Of a stretch of DNA of 64,000 nucleotides, positions 26,044 to 36,101 are shown in pieces (positions within the stretch are counted from its first letter, which is position 1; each line of letters begins with the position of its first letter). The notes below the pieces were generated by a model that saw only the letters and a list, made by a program, of their open reading frames with translations, searched no databases and was not told where the DNA came from. The translations under genes were made by a program, and so were the position numbers. The stretch is from assembly GCA_023251135.1 (NCBI GenBank), contig JAHEZJ010000006.1:1-64000 (forward strand), read 5' to 3'. Source of the DNA: Flavobacterium sp. Lineage in GTDB: Bacteria; Bacteroidota; Bacteroidia; Flavobacteriales; Flavobacteriaceae.

Positions 26044-27114
26044 ATGAAAAATATTGCAACGCTTACCCAGGAAGCAATTAATTTATTAAAAAGCCTTATC
26101 GAAACTCCTTCCTTTTCAAGTGAAGAAGACCAAACAGCCCTTTTAATCGAAAATTGGTTCAATCAAAATGAGATTCCATTTCAAAGAGAAAACAACAATG
26201 TGTGGGCTTTCAATAAGTATTTTGACGAAAACAAACCTACGCTTTTATTAAACTCGCACCACGATACCGTAAAACCCAATCAGGCCTATACAAATGATCC
26301 GTTTAAAGCCATCGAAAAAGATGGTAAATTATTTGGTTTAGGAAGTAATGATGCCGGAGGATGTTTGGTTTCATTACTGGCTACATTTGTGCATTTTTAC
26401 GAAAATCAAAACTTATCACATAATATTGTAATTGTGGCCTCTGCCGAAGAAGAAAGCAGCGGAAAAAATCGTTTAAACAGCGTTTTAAAGCATTTACCCG
26501 AACTAGATTGCGCTATAGTTGGTGAGCCTACTTTAATGCAATTGGCTGTTGCCGAAAAAGGATTATTGGTTTTAGACGTAAAAGTCAAAGGAACCGCAAG
26601 TCATGCTGCACACCAAAACGACGATAATTCTATTTATAAATCAATTCCCGTAATGGAATGGTTTAAAAACTATAAATTCGATAAAATCTCAGAAGTGTTA
26701 GGTCCCGTAAAAATGACGGTAACACAAATCAGCGCAGGAAAACAGCACAATGTTGTACCGTCAGAATGCGATTTAGTGGTGGATATTCGTGTAACCGACT
26801 GTTATTCGAATACGGAGATTCTCGAAGTGGTGAAAGCCAACGTAAATGCTGAAGTAACACCAAGATCCATGCATCTTAATGCTTCATCAATTCCGGTTGC
26901 ACATGGTTTGGTACAGGCTGGAATCGCTTTGGGAAGAACAACTTACGGTTCGCCAACGCTTTCAGATCAATCTGTTTTAAGCTGTCAGTCCTTAAAATTA
27001 GGGCCAGGAGAAACATTACGTTCCCATTCGGCAGATGAATTTATTTTTGTAAATGAAATCGAAGAAGGAGTCGATTTGTATATCAAAATACTAACTGATT
27101 TCTTTAAATTATAA
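26044..27114 (+). CDS. argE: M20 deacylase, ArgE-like (N-acylcitrulline/ornithine deacylase)
   Basis: This zinc-dependent M20 peptidase-family enzyme has 356 residues from ATG 26044; the upstream start at 26008 adds a non-family segment from the spacer. Metal-binding blocks are LNSHHDTVKPNQ, GSNDAGGCLVS, SAEEESSGKN and CAIVGEPT, with the dimer domain at KGTASHAAHQ and the C-terminal HSADEFIFVNEIEEG. Since the transcarbamylase here acts on acylated ornithine, the natural substrate is probably N-acylcitrulline. It sits between argB and argH, as expected for the second-last group of reactions. Confidence 0.9.
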   Translation: MKNIATLTQEAINLLKSLIETPSFSSEEDQTALLIENWFNQNEIPFQRENNNVWAFNKYFDENKPTLLLNSHHDTVKPNQAYTNDPFKAIEKDGKLFGLGSNDAGGCLVSLLATFVHFYENQNLSHNIVIVASAEEESSGKNRLNSVLKHLPELDCAIVGEPTLMQLAVAEKGLLVLDVKVKGTASHAAHQNDDNSIYKSIPVMEWFKNYKFDKISEVLGPVKMTVTQISAGKQHNVVPSECDLVVDIRVTDCYSNTEILEVVKANVNAEVTPRSMHLNASSIPVAHGLVQAGIALGRTTYGSPTLSDQSVLSCQSLKLGPGETLRSHSADEFIFVNEIEEGVDLYIKILTDFFKL

Positions 27115-27127
27115 TTGAAACGAAATT

Positions 27128-27160
27128 AAACCCGACAGGTTTCAAAAACCTGTCGGGTTT
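27128..27160. repeat. Palindromic intergenic element, CCGACAGGTTT type, copy 2
   Basis: AAACCCGACAGGTTT (27128-27142) and its perfect complement (27146-27160) give 15 bp around a CAA loop. It is the same element as at 21672-21704. The remaining spacer to argH (27212-27250) is made of ATCTAAC/TCTAAG words. Confidence 0.9.
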
Positions 27161-27254
27161 GTAATATAAACAGGCATATTAGTGTGATTAGAAAATAAAG
27201 ACAAAGAAAGAAGTCTAACCATCTAACGATCTAAGCAGTCTAAAAATCTAAGTT

Positions 27255-28535
27255 ATGAAACTTTGGGAAAAAGGAATACCAACAGACAAACAAATCGAAC
27301 ATTTTACGGTTGGAAATGACCGTGAATTGGATTTAGTTTTAGCAAAATACGATGCTTTAGGTTCGATCGCCCATGCCAAAATGCTCGGTCAAATTGGTTT
27401 GTTAACTCAGGAAGAAACCACTTCTTTGGTTGAGGCATTAAACGAAATTATCGCTGATATTGCAAAGGGAAATTTCGAGATAGAAGATAGTTTTGAAGAC
27501 GTACATTCCAAAATAGAGTATTTACTCACCATAAAACTGGGTGATGCCGGAAAAAAAATCCATACCGCACGTTCGCGAAATGATCAGGTTTTAGTGGATG
27601 TACATTTGTATTTAAAAGACGAAGTAAAAGCAATAAAAGAACAGGTAAAAACACTTTTTGATTTGTTGATGCAATCGGCAGAAAAGCATCAAAATGTTTT
27701 ATTACCGGGATACACCCATTTGCAGATCGCAATGCCATCGTCATTCGGAATGTGGTTTTCGGCTTACGCTGAAAGTTTAATTGATGATATCACCCTGTTA
27801 AACGCGGCCTCAAAAGTGGTAGATCAAAATCCGTTGGGATCGGCTGCCGGGTATGGAAGTTCGTTTCCTATCAACAGAACCTTTACGACTCAGGAATTGG
27901 GATTTGAAACCTTAAAATACAATGCCGTAGCAGCGCAAATGAGTCGTGGAAAAGCAGAGAAAACAGTAGCATTTGCCATGAGCAGTGTTGCGGCTACCCT
28001 GTCGAAATTGGCCATGGATGTTTGTTTGTACATGAGTCAGAACTTTGATTTTATAAGTCTGCCATCCCATCTTACAACAGGGTCCAGCATCATGCCTCAC
28101 AAGAAAAACCCGGATGTTTTTGAATTAATCAGAGGAAAATGCAACAAGATTCAGGCACTTCCGTATGAGATCACTTTGATTACCAATAACCTGCCAAGTG
28201 GCTACCACAGAGATTTGCAGCTTTTAAAAGAAGGCCTGTTTCCTGCGATTCAGAACTTAAAAGCATGTTTGGATATTGCCATATTCTCTGTAAAAGACAT
28301 TACCGTAAAAGACAACATACTTAAAGACAAAAAATATGATTATTTGTTTACAGTAGACACTTTAAACGAAATGGTAGTGGCGGGTATGCCATTTAGAGAC
28401 GCTTACAAAGCAGTTGCGGAACAACTGGAAGCAGGAACCTACCAATCGCCTAAAGAAACAAAACATACACATGAAGGCAGTATCAATAACTTGTGTCTGG
28501 ATGCGATAAAAGATAAAATGAAAGCAGCTTATTAA
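27255..28535 (+). CDS. argH: Argininosuccinate lyase
   Basis: ArgH splits argininosuccinate into arginine and fumarate, closing the pathway. It has 426 residues, a little below the common 450-460. The fumarase/aspartase superfamily signature is GSSIMPHKKNPDVFELIRGK. HTARSRNDQVLVDVHLYLK and GYTHLQIAMPSSFG are the substrate blocks, the latter carrying the conserved His. It is the last gene of the cluster; a strong terminator hairpin lies 135 bases downstream. Confidence 0.96.
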   Translation: MKLWEKGIPTDKQIEHFTVGNDRELDLVLAKYDALGSIAHAKMLGQIGLLTQEETTSLVEALNEIIADIAKGNFEIEDSFEDVHSKIEYLLTIKLGDAGKKIHTARSRNDQVLVDVHLYLKDEVKAIKEQVKTLFDLLMQSAEKHQNVLLPGYTHLQIAMPSSFGMWFSAYAESLIDDITLLNAASKVVDQNPLGSAAGYGSSFPINRTFTTQELGFETLKYNAVAAQMSRGKAEKTVAFAMSSVAATLSKLAMDVCLYMSQNFDFISLPSHLTTGSSIMPHKKNPDVFELIRGKCNKIQALPYEITLITNNLPSGYHRDLQLLKEGLFPAIQNLKACLDIAIFSVKDITVKDNILKDKKYDYLFTVDTLNEMVVAGMPFRDAYKAVAEQLEAGTYQSPKETKHTHEGSINNLCLDAIKDKMKAAY

Positions 28536-28669
28536 TTGTTAATGGTTGATTGTTAATGGTTGATTGTTAATGGTTGATTGTTGATTGTTGATTGTTGATT
28601 GTTGATTGTGAGATGTAAAATGTTTATTGTAAAATGTGAAAAGTAAAATAGCTCAATTACTATAATCAA

Positions 28670-28710
28670 AAAACGAAATCCCGAATTTAAAAAATTCGGG
28701 ATTTCGTTTT
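28670..28710 (+). terminator. Rho-independent terminator of the arginine/proline cluster
   Basis: An 18-bp perfect stem (AAAACGAAATCCCGAATT with its complement) has a 5-base loop and is followed by T's. Confidence 0.9.
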
Positions 28711-28785
28711 TTATCTCACATCTCACATCTCACATCTCACATCCACCATTTTACAATAATCATCTTACAAATAAAAGAAAAACAC

Positions 28786-28793
28786 TATTTTTG
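28786..28793 (+). promoter_or_regulatory. -7 box of the DUF2157-like operon
   Basis: TATTTTTG matches TAnnTTTG and lies 24 bases ahead of the ATG at 28818. Confidence 0.5.
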
Positions 28794-28817
28794 ATTTACA
28801 GTTTTATAAAAGTAACT

Positions 28818-29819
28818 ATGAATAAGTTTGACGATCAGGCCACTAAAGCACTTTTGGACAGAAACCTACTAACAGAAAACCAGTATCAGGAAATAACTTC
28901 CTATCGAAGTTTGGGTATTTTTTCGCTAAATGCGGAACTAAAGCTATTTCTGTACTTGTCTGTACTATCGTTTACTTCAGGAATCGGAATTTTGATTTAC
29001 AACAATATTGATACAATCGGACATATTGCGATTCTGTCCTTACTATTAATTGTTATAGGGGTTTGTTTCTATTTTTGCTTTAAAAACGCAAAAGGATTCC
29101 AGAAAACCGAAACCGTTTTTGAGCATCCGGTCTTAGAATACCTGGTACTGGCAGCCAATATATTGACCTGTATTTTTATAGGTTATCTGCAATTTCAATA
29201 CAAACCGTTCGGGACACATTACGGACTGGCCACCTTGATTCCAACCCTGGTCAGTTTCTTTTGCGCCTACTACTTCGATAATAAAAGTGTTTTAACAATC
29301 GGAATTACCGGTTTGGCTGCTTATGTCGGGCTTTCGGTTACACCACAGGATTTACTCAACAACAGTAATTTTTATGCCGATCAAAATTTGAGTTATTCAG
29401 CAATTCTATTGGGTATTCTGCTTGTTTTGTGGACGGTTTATAGTTCGAGAATTCAGTTAAAAACACACTTCAGCATCATCTATCTTACCTTTGCTTTGCA
29501 TATCACCAGTATCGCACTAATTCATAATCTGACAGGTTATTTTGAGGACGGTATCTGGTTGCTTTTTGCAGTGTTACTGGCTGGTTCTTCCTACTATTTT
29601 TACAAGGTCAGCTACCAGTTTAAAGCAATTTCACTGTATGTTTTTACAATCGTCTATGCCTATATTGGACTTAATATAATTTTGTTTCGAATTTTTGACC
29701 ATATTGACTTTTCAGACGTTTGGGAATTACTTATTTTACTTCTCCCATTGTATTTTATAGGTTCAATCATAATGTTTATTAAACTGATTAAAAAATTCAA
29801 TAAAGAAATTACAGCATGA
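28818..29819 (+). CDS. Polytopic membrane protein, DUF2157-like
   Basis: This protein of 333 residues from ATG 28818 (the earlier start at 28791 overlaps the promoter box) has a soluble N-terminal helix pair containing LLTENQYQEITSYRSLG, then about nine to ten hydrophobic segments from residue 40 to the end. The head-plus-helices plan matches DUF2157 membrane proteins. The function is unknown. It overlaps the next gene by 4 bases (ATGA), so both are co-translated and probably act together. Confidence 0.75.
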   Translation: MNKFDDQATKALLDRNLLTENQYQEITSYRSLGIFSLNAELKLFLYLSVLSFTSGIGILIYNNIDTIGHIAILSLLLIVIGVCFYFCFKNAKGFQKTETVFEHPVLEYLVLAANILTCIFIGYLQFQYKPFGTHYGLATLIPTLVSFFCAYYFDNKSVLTIGITGLAAYVGLSVTPQDLLNNSNFYADQNLSYSAILLGILLVLWTVYSSRIQLKTHFSIIYLTFALHITSIALIHNLTGYFEDGIWLLFAVLLAGSSYYFYKVSYQFKAISLYVFTIVYAYIGLNIILFRIFDHIDFSDVWELLILLLPLYFIGSIIMFIKLIKKFNKEITA

Positions 29820-30982
29820 TAGTATACGATAAAAGCGCACTAGATAATTTAGCTTTAATTGAAGAAGCTGCTTCTCTGCATTCAGCCGGTTTTATAAGCA
29901 AGGAACAAAAGGACCAGATTAAAAAAGAACTGAATGTTTTTAAAAGACAAAAAAACATATTAGTCCGATTGGGATTTTTCTTGCTGGGTTCCTTTTTATA
30001 CCTTTCCATTTGTGGGGCGATTTCGTTATTGGGACTTAGCGGAGAGGACGCCTTTTTTAAAATCTGCTGTTATATTTTTGCTTTGGTAGGTTTGGGTGGC
30101 GCAGAATTTTTAGCCAATCAAAAATACTATGGACATGGACTGGACGATGCTTTTATTTTGGGGGCTATTTTAAATATAGGATTCGCTATTGCCATTACAA
30201 CAGAAGGTTACGAGCTGATGATTGCTATTTTTGTTGCCGTTATGTCGTTCCTGCTTTATAGCAGATATTTGAATTTGCTGTCGTTGTTAGTGTTTTGTTT
30301 AGCTTCAACTGCCGTTTTATTTTTTGGCCTGTTTGAATTTGGAGAAACCGGAAAGACAATTTTACCATTTGTGACCATGCTTTTTGCTGCGGGACTTTAC
30401 TTTGTTACCAAAAAAGCACTTCAAAATCTAACCAAAAGTTATCACTATAAGGGCCTTTTGTTAGCGAATAGTTTTTGTTTAATTCTATTTTACCTTTCGT
30501 GTAATTATCTGGTGGTAAGAGAGCTTTCTGCGGAACTTTTAGGCGTAGCTCTGCTTCCTGGACAGGATATTCCGTTTGCATATTTCTTTTATGCTTTTAC
30601 CTTTATAGTGCCGGCGGTCTATTTGGTTCAGGCCGTAAAAAACAAAGATAGAATCCTGTTATGGATCAGTTTTTTAGCTATCGGTTTTACGATTTACACT
30701 ATTCGGTTTTATTACTCCGTTTTGCCAATAGAAGTAGCACTGACGCTGGGTGGAGTAGTTTTATTTGCCATAGCTTATTTCTCCATCAGGAAACTGAAAG
30801 ACAAAGAAAGCGGCTTAACATTTAAACCAGACAGAATTAATACCTCAAATGCCATTTTAAATGCCGAAACCTTACTTGTGGCTTCAGCATTTGGACTAAA
30901 ACCGGAGGCTAAACCTGAAAATTCTCCTATGGATTTCGGAGGTGGTGGTTTCAGCGGAGGCGGATCCGAAGGAACATTTTAA
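29816..30982 (+). CDS. Polytopic membrane protein with glycine-rich tail
   Basis: This protein of 388 residues starts with a soluble region (SLHSAGFISKEQKDQIKKELNVFKRQKNILVR) that resembles the DUF2157 head of its neighbour, followed by about ten membrane helices. The tail ends MDFGGGGFSGGGSEGTF, a Gly-rich motif like that at the C-terminus of TPM-domain and related membrane proteins. The two genes are probably old paralogues or subunits of one membrane complex. No enzyme motif is visible. A terminator hairpin follows at 31000-31040. Confidence 0.7.
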   Translation: MIVYDKSALDNLALIEEAASLHSAGFISKEQKDQIKKELNVFKRQKNILVRLGFFLLGSFLYLSICGAISLLGLSGEDAFFKICCYIFALVGLGGAEFLANQKYYGHGLDDAFILGAILNIGFAIAITTEGYELMIAIFVAVMSFLLYSRYLNLLSLLVFCLASTAVLFFGLFEFGETGKTILPFVTMLFAAGLYFVTKKALQNLTKSYHYKGLLLANSFCLILFYLSCNYLVVRELSAELLGVALLPGQDIPFAYFFYAFTFIVPAVYLVQAVKNKDRILLWISFLAIGFTIYTIRFYYSVLPIEVALTLGGVVLFAIAYFSIRKLKDKESGLTFKPDRINTSNAILNAETLLVASAFGLKPEAKPENSPMDFGGGGFSGGGSEGTF

Positions 30983-30999
30983 TTAAGCGCAAAAAATAG

Positions 31000-31040
31000 A
31001 AATGTGAGATGTAAACAGAATGAATTTACATCTCACATTT
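31000..31040 (+). terminator. Hairpin behind the membrane-protein pair
   Basis: AAATGTGAGATGTAAA pairs perfectly with TTTACATCTCACATTT (16 bp). It uses the same GTGAGATGT word as the spacers at 28603 and 61040. Confidence 0.75.
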
Positions 31041-31099
31041 TATTATTTAGAGCCTAAACTTCTTTTTTTCTATCTGAATGCTAAAAAAGAAGTTTAATG

Positions 31100-31489
31100 T
31101 TATACTTTTTCTTTCAAAGCAATTGCATCAATATCGCTGTGCGAAACATCATAAACTGCTTTTCCGTTTCGGATTAAAATCAACTGTGGAGATTCATGAT
31201 ACACATTGAATCTGCTCGCGATTTCATTTGAAATATCGCGATGTGCAATTAAATCCAGGAAATAAGCGTCTACCGTATCTTCTAAATCGAATTCACGCTC
31301 AAATTGCTTCAAAGCCATACGGCTGATACTGCATCTGGTGCTGTGTTTAAAAATAACAACCGGCTTTGCATTGGATAGTGTTTCGATCTCCATTAATTGG
31401 GCAATATCGGTTAATTCTGTCCAATTTACATTGTTTTTTGGAGTGTCTGCTGACTCCGAATTTCCGAAGATTGAATTAAAAAAACTCAT
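31100..31489 (-). CDS. ytxJ: Bacillithiol system redox-active protein YtxJ
   Basis: This is a 129-residue thioredoxin-like protein of the YtxJ family (DUF2847). The single active cysteine is in FKHSTRCSISRMALKQFE, and the cis-Pro loop appears as ESPQLILIRNGKAVYDVSH. YtxJ proteins are proposed to act with bacillithiol in reducing mixed disulfides, a monothiol glutaredoxin-like role. The organism is therefore expected to make bacillithiol; the biosynthetic genes are outside this window. It is divergent from clpB with about 200 bases between. Confidence 0.9.
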   Translation of the reverse strand: MSFFNSIFGNSESADTPKNNVNWTELTDIAQLMEIETLSNAKPVVIFKHSTRCSISRMALKQFEREFDLEDTVDAYFLDLIAHRDISNEIASRFNVYHESPQLILIRNGKAVYDVSHSDIDAIALKEKV

Positions 31490-31696
31490 ATTTGACTTGT
31501 TTTGTGACTTTTTGGCGTTAAAAATAGACTAAAAATCAATTTTAAGCGACATTTTGTCGGTATTTTTAGTATGGAATATAATTTGAATGTTCTGAAGCAA
31601 AGTTAGAGTATTTAAAGTTAAAAAATTAATTCAATAAATTGTAATTTTAAAGACATCGGACTATCAAACGAATAATCAATCCTAAATCGTATACAT

Positions 31697-34300
31697 ATGA
31701 ACATAAATAAATTTACAATTAAAGCGCAGGAAGCCATTCAGCTATCACAGCAATTGGCCCAACGCAACGGACAGCAGCAGATAGAAAACGAACACATTTT
31801 TAAAGCTATTTTTGAAGTAGATGAAAATGTGGCTCCGTTTATTTTGAAGAAACTAAATGTAAATGTTCCGTTGTTTTTACAAATATTAGACAGTACAATT
31901 CAAAGCTTTCCAAAAGTTTCAGGAGGCGATATATTGCTTTCCAGAGACGCAAACAAAACACTGAATGAAGCGGAAATCATTGCTCAGAAAATGAACGATG
32001 AATATGTTTCTATCGAACATTTAATTTTGGCAATTTTCGATTCAAAAAGTAAAGTTTCCCAGATTTTAAAAGATCAGGGTGTTACAGGAAAAGGCCTTAA
32101 AGCGGCCATTGAAGAACTTCGTAAAGGCGAAAGAGTAACATCGGCTTCAGCTGAGGAAACCTATAATTCATTAAACAAATACGCTAAAAATCTAAACGAA
32201 CTGGCCCGTACCGGAAAATTAGATCCTGTTATTGGCCGTGATGAAGAAATTCGTCGAGTATTGCAGATTTTAACGCGAAGAACAAAAAATAATCCCATGT
32301 TAATCGGAGAACCCGGAGTTGGTAAAACGGCTATTGCAGAGGGATTGGCACACAGAATTGTGGATGGTGATGTACCGGAAAACTTAAAAGACAAGATCGT
32401 TTTCTCATTGGATATGGGAGCATTGATTGCCGGTGCTAAATTTAAAGGAGAATTCGAAGAGCGTTTAAAAGCGGTGGTAAAAGAAGTTACCGCTGCAGAA
32501 GGTGATATCGTTTTGTTTATTGATGAAATTCACACACTTGTAGGTGCTGGTGGAGGAGAGGGTGCAATGGATGCGGCCAATATTTTAAAACCGGCTTTGG
32601 CTCGTGGAGAGCTGAGAGCAATTGGTGCAACAACTTTGGATGAATATCAAAAGTATTTTGAAAAAGACAAAGCGCTGGAACGTCGTTTCCAAAAAATCTT
32701 AATTGATGAACCCGATACCGAAAGTGCTATTTCGATCTTACGTGGTATTAAAGAAAAGTACGAAACGCATCATAAAGTTCAAATTAAAGACGAGGCAATT
32801 ATTGCTGCGGTTGAATTGTCGCAACGTTACATTACCAATCGTTTTTTACCGGACAAAGCCATTGATTTGATGGACGAAGCAGCTTCGAAACTGCGTATGG
32901 AAATCAATTCAAAACCGGAAGAGTTAGACGTTTTAGATCGTAAGATCATGCAGTTGGAAATTGAGATTGAAGCGATTAAACGTGAAAAAGAAGAAAGTAA
33001 ACTGAAAATTCTGCGCATGGATTTGGCGAACTTAAAAGAAGAACGCAACGAAATTTATGCAAAATGGAAATCAGAAAAAGATGTTGTGGACGGAATCCAG
33101 GCTGTAAAACTGGAATTAGAAGACTTTAAGTACGAAGCAGAGCGTGCAGAACGTGATGGCGATTACGGAAAAGTAGCTGAAATTCGTTACGGAAAAGTAA
33201 AAGAAGCACAAGGACGTCTGGAGATTTTACAAAAGCAATTGCAGGAATATCAGTCTGGTAATTCTTTGATTAAAGAAGAGGTAACCCGTGAAGATATTGC
33301 CGAAGTGGTAGCCAAATGGACTGGAATTCCAGTCATGAAAATGCTTCAGACAGAAAGAGAAAAATTATTGCATCTGGAAGACGAATTACACAGACGTGTA
33401 GTGGGGCAGGAAGAAGCGATTGAAGCGGTAAGTGATGCCGTACGCAGAAGCCGTGCCGGTTTACAAGACATGAAGAAACCTGTTGGAACGTTCTTATTTT
33501 TAGGAACTACAGGTGTTGGTAAAACAGAGTTGGCAAAGGCTTTGGCGGAGTATCTTTTTGACGACGAAAATGCCATGACACGTATTGATATGAGTGAGTA
33601 TCAGGAACGTCACAGTGTGAGCCGTTTAGTGGGTGCGCCTCCGGGATATGTGGGCTATGACGAAGGTGGTCAATTGACCGAAGCGGTTCGTAGAAAACCT
33701 TATTCTGTAATCTTGTTAGACGAGATTGAAAAAGCACATCCCGATACGTTTAACATCCTGCTTCAGGTTTTAGATGAAGGTCGTTTAACAGATAACAAAG
33801 GCCGATTGGCAGATTTTAAAAACACGATTATCATTATGACTTCTAATATGGGAAGTCAGATCATACAAGATAAGTTTGAAAATTTAAAAGGAAGTATCGA
33901 ATCGGCGACCGAGGCTGCAAAAGTGGAAGTGTTAGGCTTGCTGAAACAAACCGTTCGTCCTGAATTTATCAACCGTATTGATGAGATTGTGATGTTTACG
34001 CCTCTAACGGTAGATAATATTTCTAAAATTGTAAGTCTACAGTTGAAGAGCGTCACAAAGATGTTGGCCCTGCAAGGCATTACAATGGATGCAACGCCGG
34101 AAGCTATCGCTTATTTATCAGACAAAGGTTATGATCCTCAGTTTGGTGCAAGACCGGTAAAACGTGTGGTTCAAAGAGAAGTATTGAATCAGCTGTCAAA
34201 AGAGATTTTAGCCGGAAACATAACAACCGACAGCATCATTTTATTAGATGCTTTTGATGGGCAATTGGTTTTCAGGAACCAAACCCATAAGGAAGAATAA
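31697..34300 (+). CDS. clpB: ATP-dependent disaggregase ClpB
   Basis: ClpB is the heat-shock Hsp100 hexamer that threads aggregated proteins, together with DnaK. It has 867 residues, the family length. In order: N-domain 1-145, AAA-1 with Walker [14 protein letters not shown] near 205 and Walker B VLFIDEIH, the coiled-coil middle domain about 400-520, and AAA-2 with Walker [15 protein letters not shown] at 603-616 and [13 protein letters not shown]. Pore loops include [13 protein letters not shown] and [10 protein letters not shown]. The long middle domain and the lack of an IGF loop set it apart from ClpA. It ends at the hairpin at 34346-34373. Confidence 0.97.
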   Translation: MNINKFTIKAQEAIQLSQQLAQRNGQQQIENEHIFKAIFEVDENVAPFILKKLNVNVPLFLQILDSTIQSFPKVSGGDILLSRDANKTLNEAEIIAQKMNDEYVSIEHLILAIFDSKSKVSQILKDQGVTGKGLKAAIEELRKGERVTSASAEETYNSLNKYAKNLNELARTGKLDPVIGRDEEIRRVLQILTRRTKNNPMLIGEPGVGKTAIAEGLAHRIVDGDVPENLKDKIVFSLDMGALIAGAKFKGEFEERLKAVVKEVTAAEGDIVLFIDEIHTLVGAGGGEGAMDAANILKPALARGELRAIGATTLDEYQKYFEKDKALERRFQKILIDEPDTESAISILRGIKEKYETHHKVQIKDEAIIAAVELSQRYITNRFLPDKAIDLMDEAASKLRMEINSKPEELDVLDRKIMQLEIEIEAIKREKEESKLKILRMDLANLKEERNEIYAKWKSEKDVVDGIQAVKLELEDFKYEAERAERDGDYGKVAEIRYGKVKEAQGRLEILQKQLQEYQSGNSLIKEEVTREDIAEVVAKWTGIPVMKMLQTEREKLLHLEDELHRRVVGQEEAIEAVSDAVRRSRAGLQDMKKPVGTFLFLGTTGVGKTELAKALAEYLFDDENAMTRIDMSEYQERHSVSRLVGAPPGYVGYDEGGQLTEAVRRKPYSVILLDEIEKAHPDTFNILLQVLDEGRLTDNKGRLADFKNTIIIMTSNMGSQIIQDKFENLKGSIESATEAAKVEVLGLLKQTVRPEFINRIDEIVMFTPLTVDNISKIVSLQLKSVTKMLALQGITMDATPEAIAYLSDKGYDPQFGARPVKRVVQREVLNQLSKEILAGNITTDSIILLDAFDGQLVFRNQTHKEE

Positions 34301-34345
34301 TCAAAATAACAGGGAGATGTAGTACATCTTTATTATTTCAAAAAG

Positions 34346-34373
34346 ACACCAGCCGAAACGCTGGTGTTTTTTT
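34346..34373 (+). terminator. Terminator of clpB, ACACCAGC type
   Basis: ACACCAGC/GCTGGTGT (8 bp) around CGAAAC is followed by seven or more T's. Closely similar hairpins lie at 37176-37203, 38502-38531 and 42093-42120. Confidence 0.92.
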
Positions 34374-34451
34374 TATGCAATCTCTTCTTAGTACTAATAT
34401 TCTGTATAAGAATTGTTATATATTTGAATAACTAATCAGAAAATCAATGAT

Positions 34452-34946
34452 ATGAAAGAAAATCTACGCACTTTTTTAATTTTATTTATTACTGGCATTT
34501 CATTTGTAACCAAAGGCTATTCGCAAGAGAGTGTAGTCGTTTCGGGTGGAAATGCTACCGGGAGTGGAGGTAGCTCGAGTTACTCCGTAGGACAGATTAC
34601 CTACACAAGTTTACCCGGAGGAGCTAACGGATTTGTTTTGCAAGGCGTTCAACAGGCTTATGAAATAATCAGCCTGGGTAATGATGACTTTAAAGGTATT
34701 ACTCTTGCAATGACCGCTTATCCCAACCCAACTGTTGATGTACTTAGTTTGGCTGTTGCTACAAACGAATGGAATGATTTATCGTGCCAATTGTTTGACA
34801 GCACCGGAAAAATGGTATCCAAGAACTTAGAAGTTACCAACCCTGAAACGAGCGTATCCATGCAAGGGTTAAATAGTGGCATTTATTTTCTGACTGTAAG
34901 TAACAGCGGTAAAACCATAAAAACGTTTAAAATCATAAAAAAATAA
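34452..34946 (+). CDS. Small secreted protein with T9SS type A sorting domain
   Basis: This protein of 164 residues has a signal peptide through about residue 24 (ending TKGYSQ), then a short Gly/Ser-rich region (VVVSGGNATGSGGSSSYSVGQITYT). The last 75 residues form a type A CTD: MTAYPNPTVDVLSL, then CQLFDSTGKMVSK, MQGLNSGIYFLTV and the closing KTFKIIKK. It should be carried over the outer membrane by the type IX system and attached or released. The cargo part is too short to name. It is followed 22 bases later by the first of two tandem paralogues. Confidence 0.88.
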   Translation: MKENLRTFLILFITGISFVTKGYSQESVVVSGGNATGSGGSSSYSVGQITYTSLPGGANGFVLQGVQQAYEIISLGNDDFKGITLAMTAYPNPTVDVLSLAVATNEWNDLSCQLFDSTGKMVSKNLEVTNPETSVSMQGLNSGIYFLTVSNSGKTIKTFKIIKK

Positions 34947-34968
34947 CTTTCTAACAGCAGAAAAATAT

Positions 34969-36006
34969 ATGAAAAAAATTACTCTAGTATTATTATTTTT
35001 GAGCTCTTTTACCATTTTATTTGCGCAGGCTCCGCAAAAAATGAGCTACCAATCCGTTATTCGCAAAGCTGACGGTACATTGGTTGCCGGTACTTTAGTG
35101 AGTATCAAGACTAGTATTTTGGCAGGTTCAGCAAGTGGTACAGCTTCTTATGTTGAGACACAAACTACAACGACAAACAGTAATGGATTAGCAACTATAG
35201 AAATAGGAGGCGGAGCAGCTGTTACCGGAACTTTTGCAGGAATAAATTGGAGTGCGGGATCCCATTTTATTAAGACCGAAATCGATCCAACAGGAGGAAG
35301 TAACTACACCATTAGCGGTACAAGTCAGCTGTTAAGTGTGCCTTACGCCTTGTACGCGGGAAGCAGTCAAAGCAAAGGAAAGACAAGTTTAATAATAGCA
35401 GGTGACATTACAGATGCACAGGCGGTAGCGCAAATAGCGGCGGAGTTCGGACCTGAAACAGAAAATATTTATGTTATGAATACCACAAATTTGACAACTT
35501 TGGACTTAAGTGCTGTAAAAAGGCTGGTAGACTTAAGTATAAAAAGTAACTCAAGTTTAGTTAATGTAACTTTGGGCAACCTTGCGGAAGTTTATAATGA
35601 ATTATATGTAGAAGGCAATGCAAAATTAGCCTCTATTTCGTTTCCCGTTTTAAAAACAGTACTTGCTTCTGAAATTTATTTTTCCGGCAATACCTCATTA
35701 CAATCTGTTTCTTTTCCTTTATTGACTAAAACTAAAACGATTTACATCAGTGGAAATCCGTTTCTTTCTTACGTTGATTTACCGGTTTTTTCTTCATTTT
35801 ACAGTACTCAGTACAGTTTTCAAGTGAGTAGAAATGCACTTCCAAGTTATCATATTAATTCGCTTTTAAGTAAACTGCTAAATGTTACCCCTGCAAGTGG
35901 AAAGTTTATTGATTTGTCAGGTCAGACCCCACCAGCTCCACCTACCGGACAAGGGATTATCGATAAAGCAACTATAAAAATGAACAATAGCATTTCAACA
36001 GATTAA
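34969..36006 (+). CDS. Secreted protein with variable leucine-rich-like core, tandem copy 1
   Basis: This protein of 345 residues has a signal peptide (MKKITLVLLFLSSFTILFAQ). Residues 20-140 form a beta-rich domain found in many Bacteroidetes surface proteins (AQAPQKMSYQSVIRKADG ... LLSVPYALYAGSS). Residues 145-310 look like an irregular BspA/Receptor-L leucine-rich array (LTTLDLSAVKRLVDLSI, SISFPVLKTVLASEIYFSGN). A Pro-rich tail PPAPPTGQGIIDKATI ends it. It has no CTD. The N- and C-terminal parts nearly match those of the next gene while the centre differs. The role could be adhesion or ligand binding; that is inference. Confidence 0.75.
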   Translation: MKKITLVLLFLSSFTILFAQAPQKMSYQSVIRKADGTLVAGTLVSIKTSILAGSASGTASYVETQTTTTNSNGLATIEIGGGAAVTGTFAGINWSAGSHFIKTEIDPTGGSNYTISGTSQLLSVPYALYAGSSQSKGKTSLIIAGDITDAQAVAQIAAEFGPETENIYVMNTTNLTTLDLSAVKRLVDLSIKSNSSLVNVTLGNLAEVYNELYVEGNAKLASISFPVLKTVLASEIYFSGNTSLQSVSFPLLTKTKTIYISGNPFLSYVDLPVFSSFYSTQYSFQVSRNALPSYHINSLLSKLLNVTPASGKFIDLSGQTPPAPPTGQGIIDKATIKMNNSISTD

Positions 36007-36101
36007 ATTTAGCATTAATTCTTTTTTGTCACCATATCACATGGCAAGACAATAAAAAGGTAAAAAATCATAAAGAAAACCCTCTAACAACAGAAAAATA
36101 G

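Larger units (their letters stand above)
28536..28817 (+). repeat. Nested word palindrome and terminator behind argH
   Basis: The left half holds TTAATGGTTGATTG repeats and GTGAGATGTAAAATG words, and the right half holds the complement as ATCTCACATCTCACATCTCAC and ACCATTTTACAATAATCATCTTAC. Between them sits the terminator hairpin at 28670-28710. A TATTTTTG promoter box at 28786-28793 serves the next gene. There is no coding content. Confidence 0.8.
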
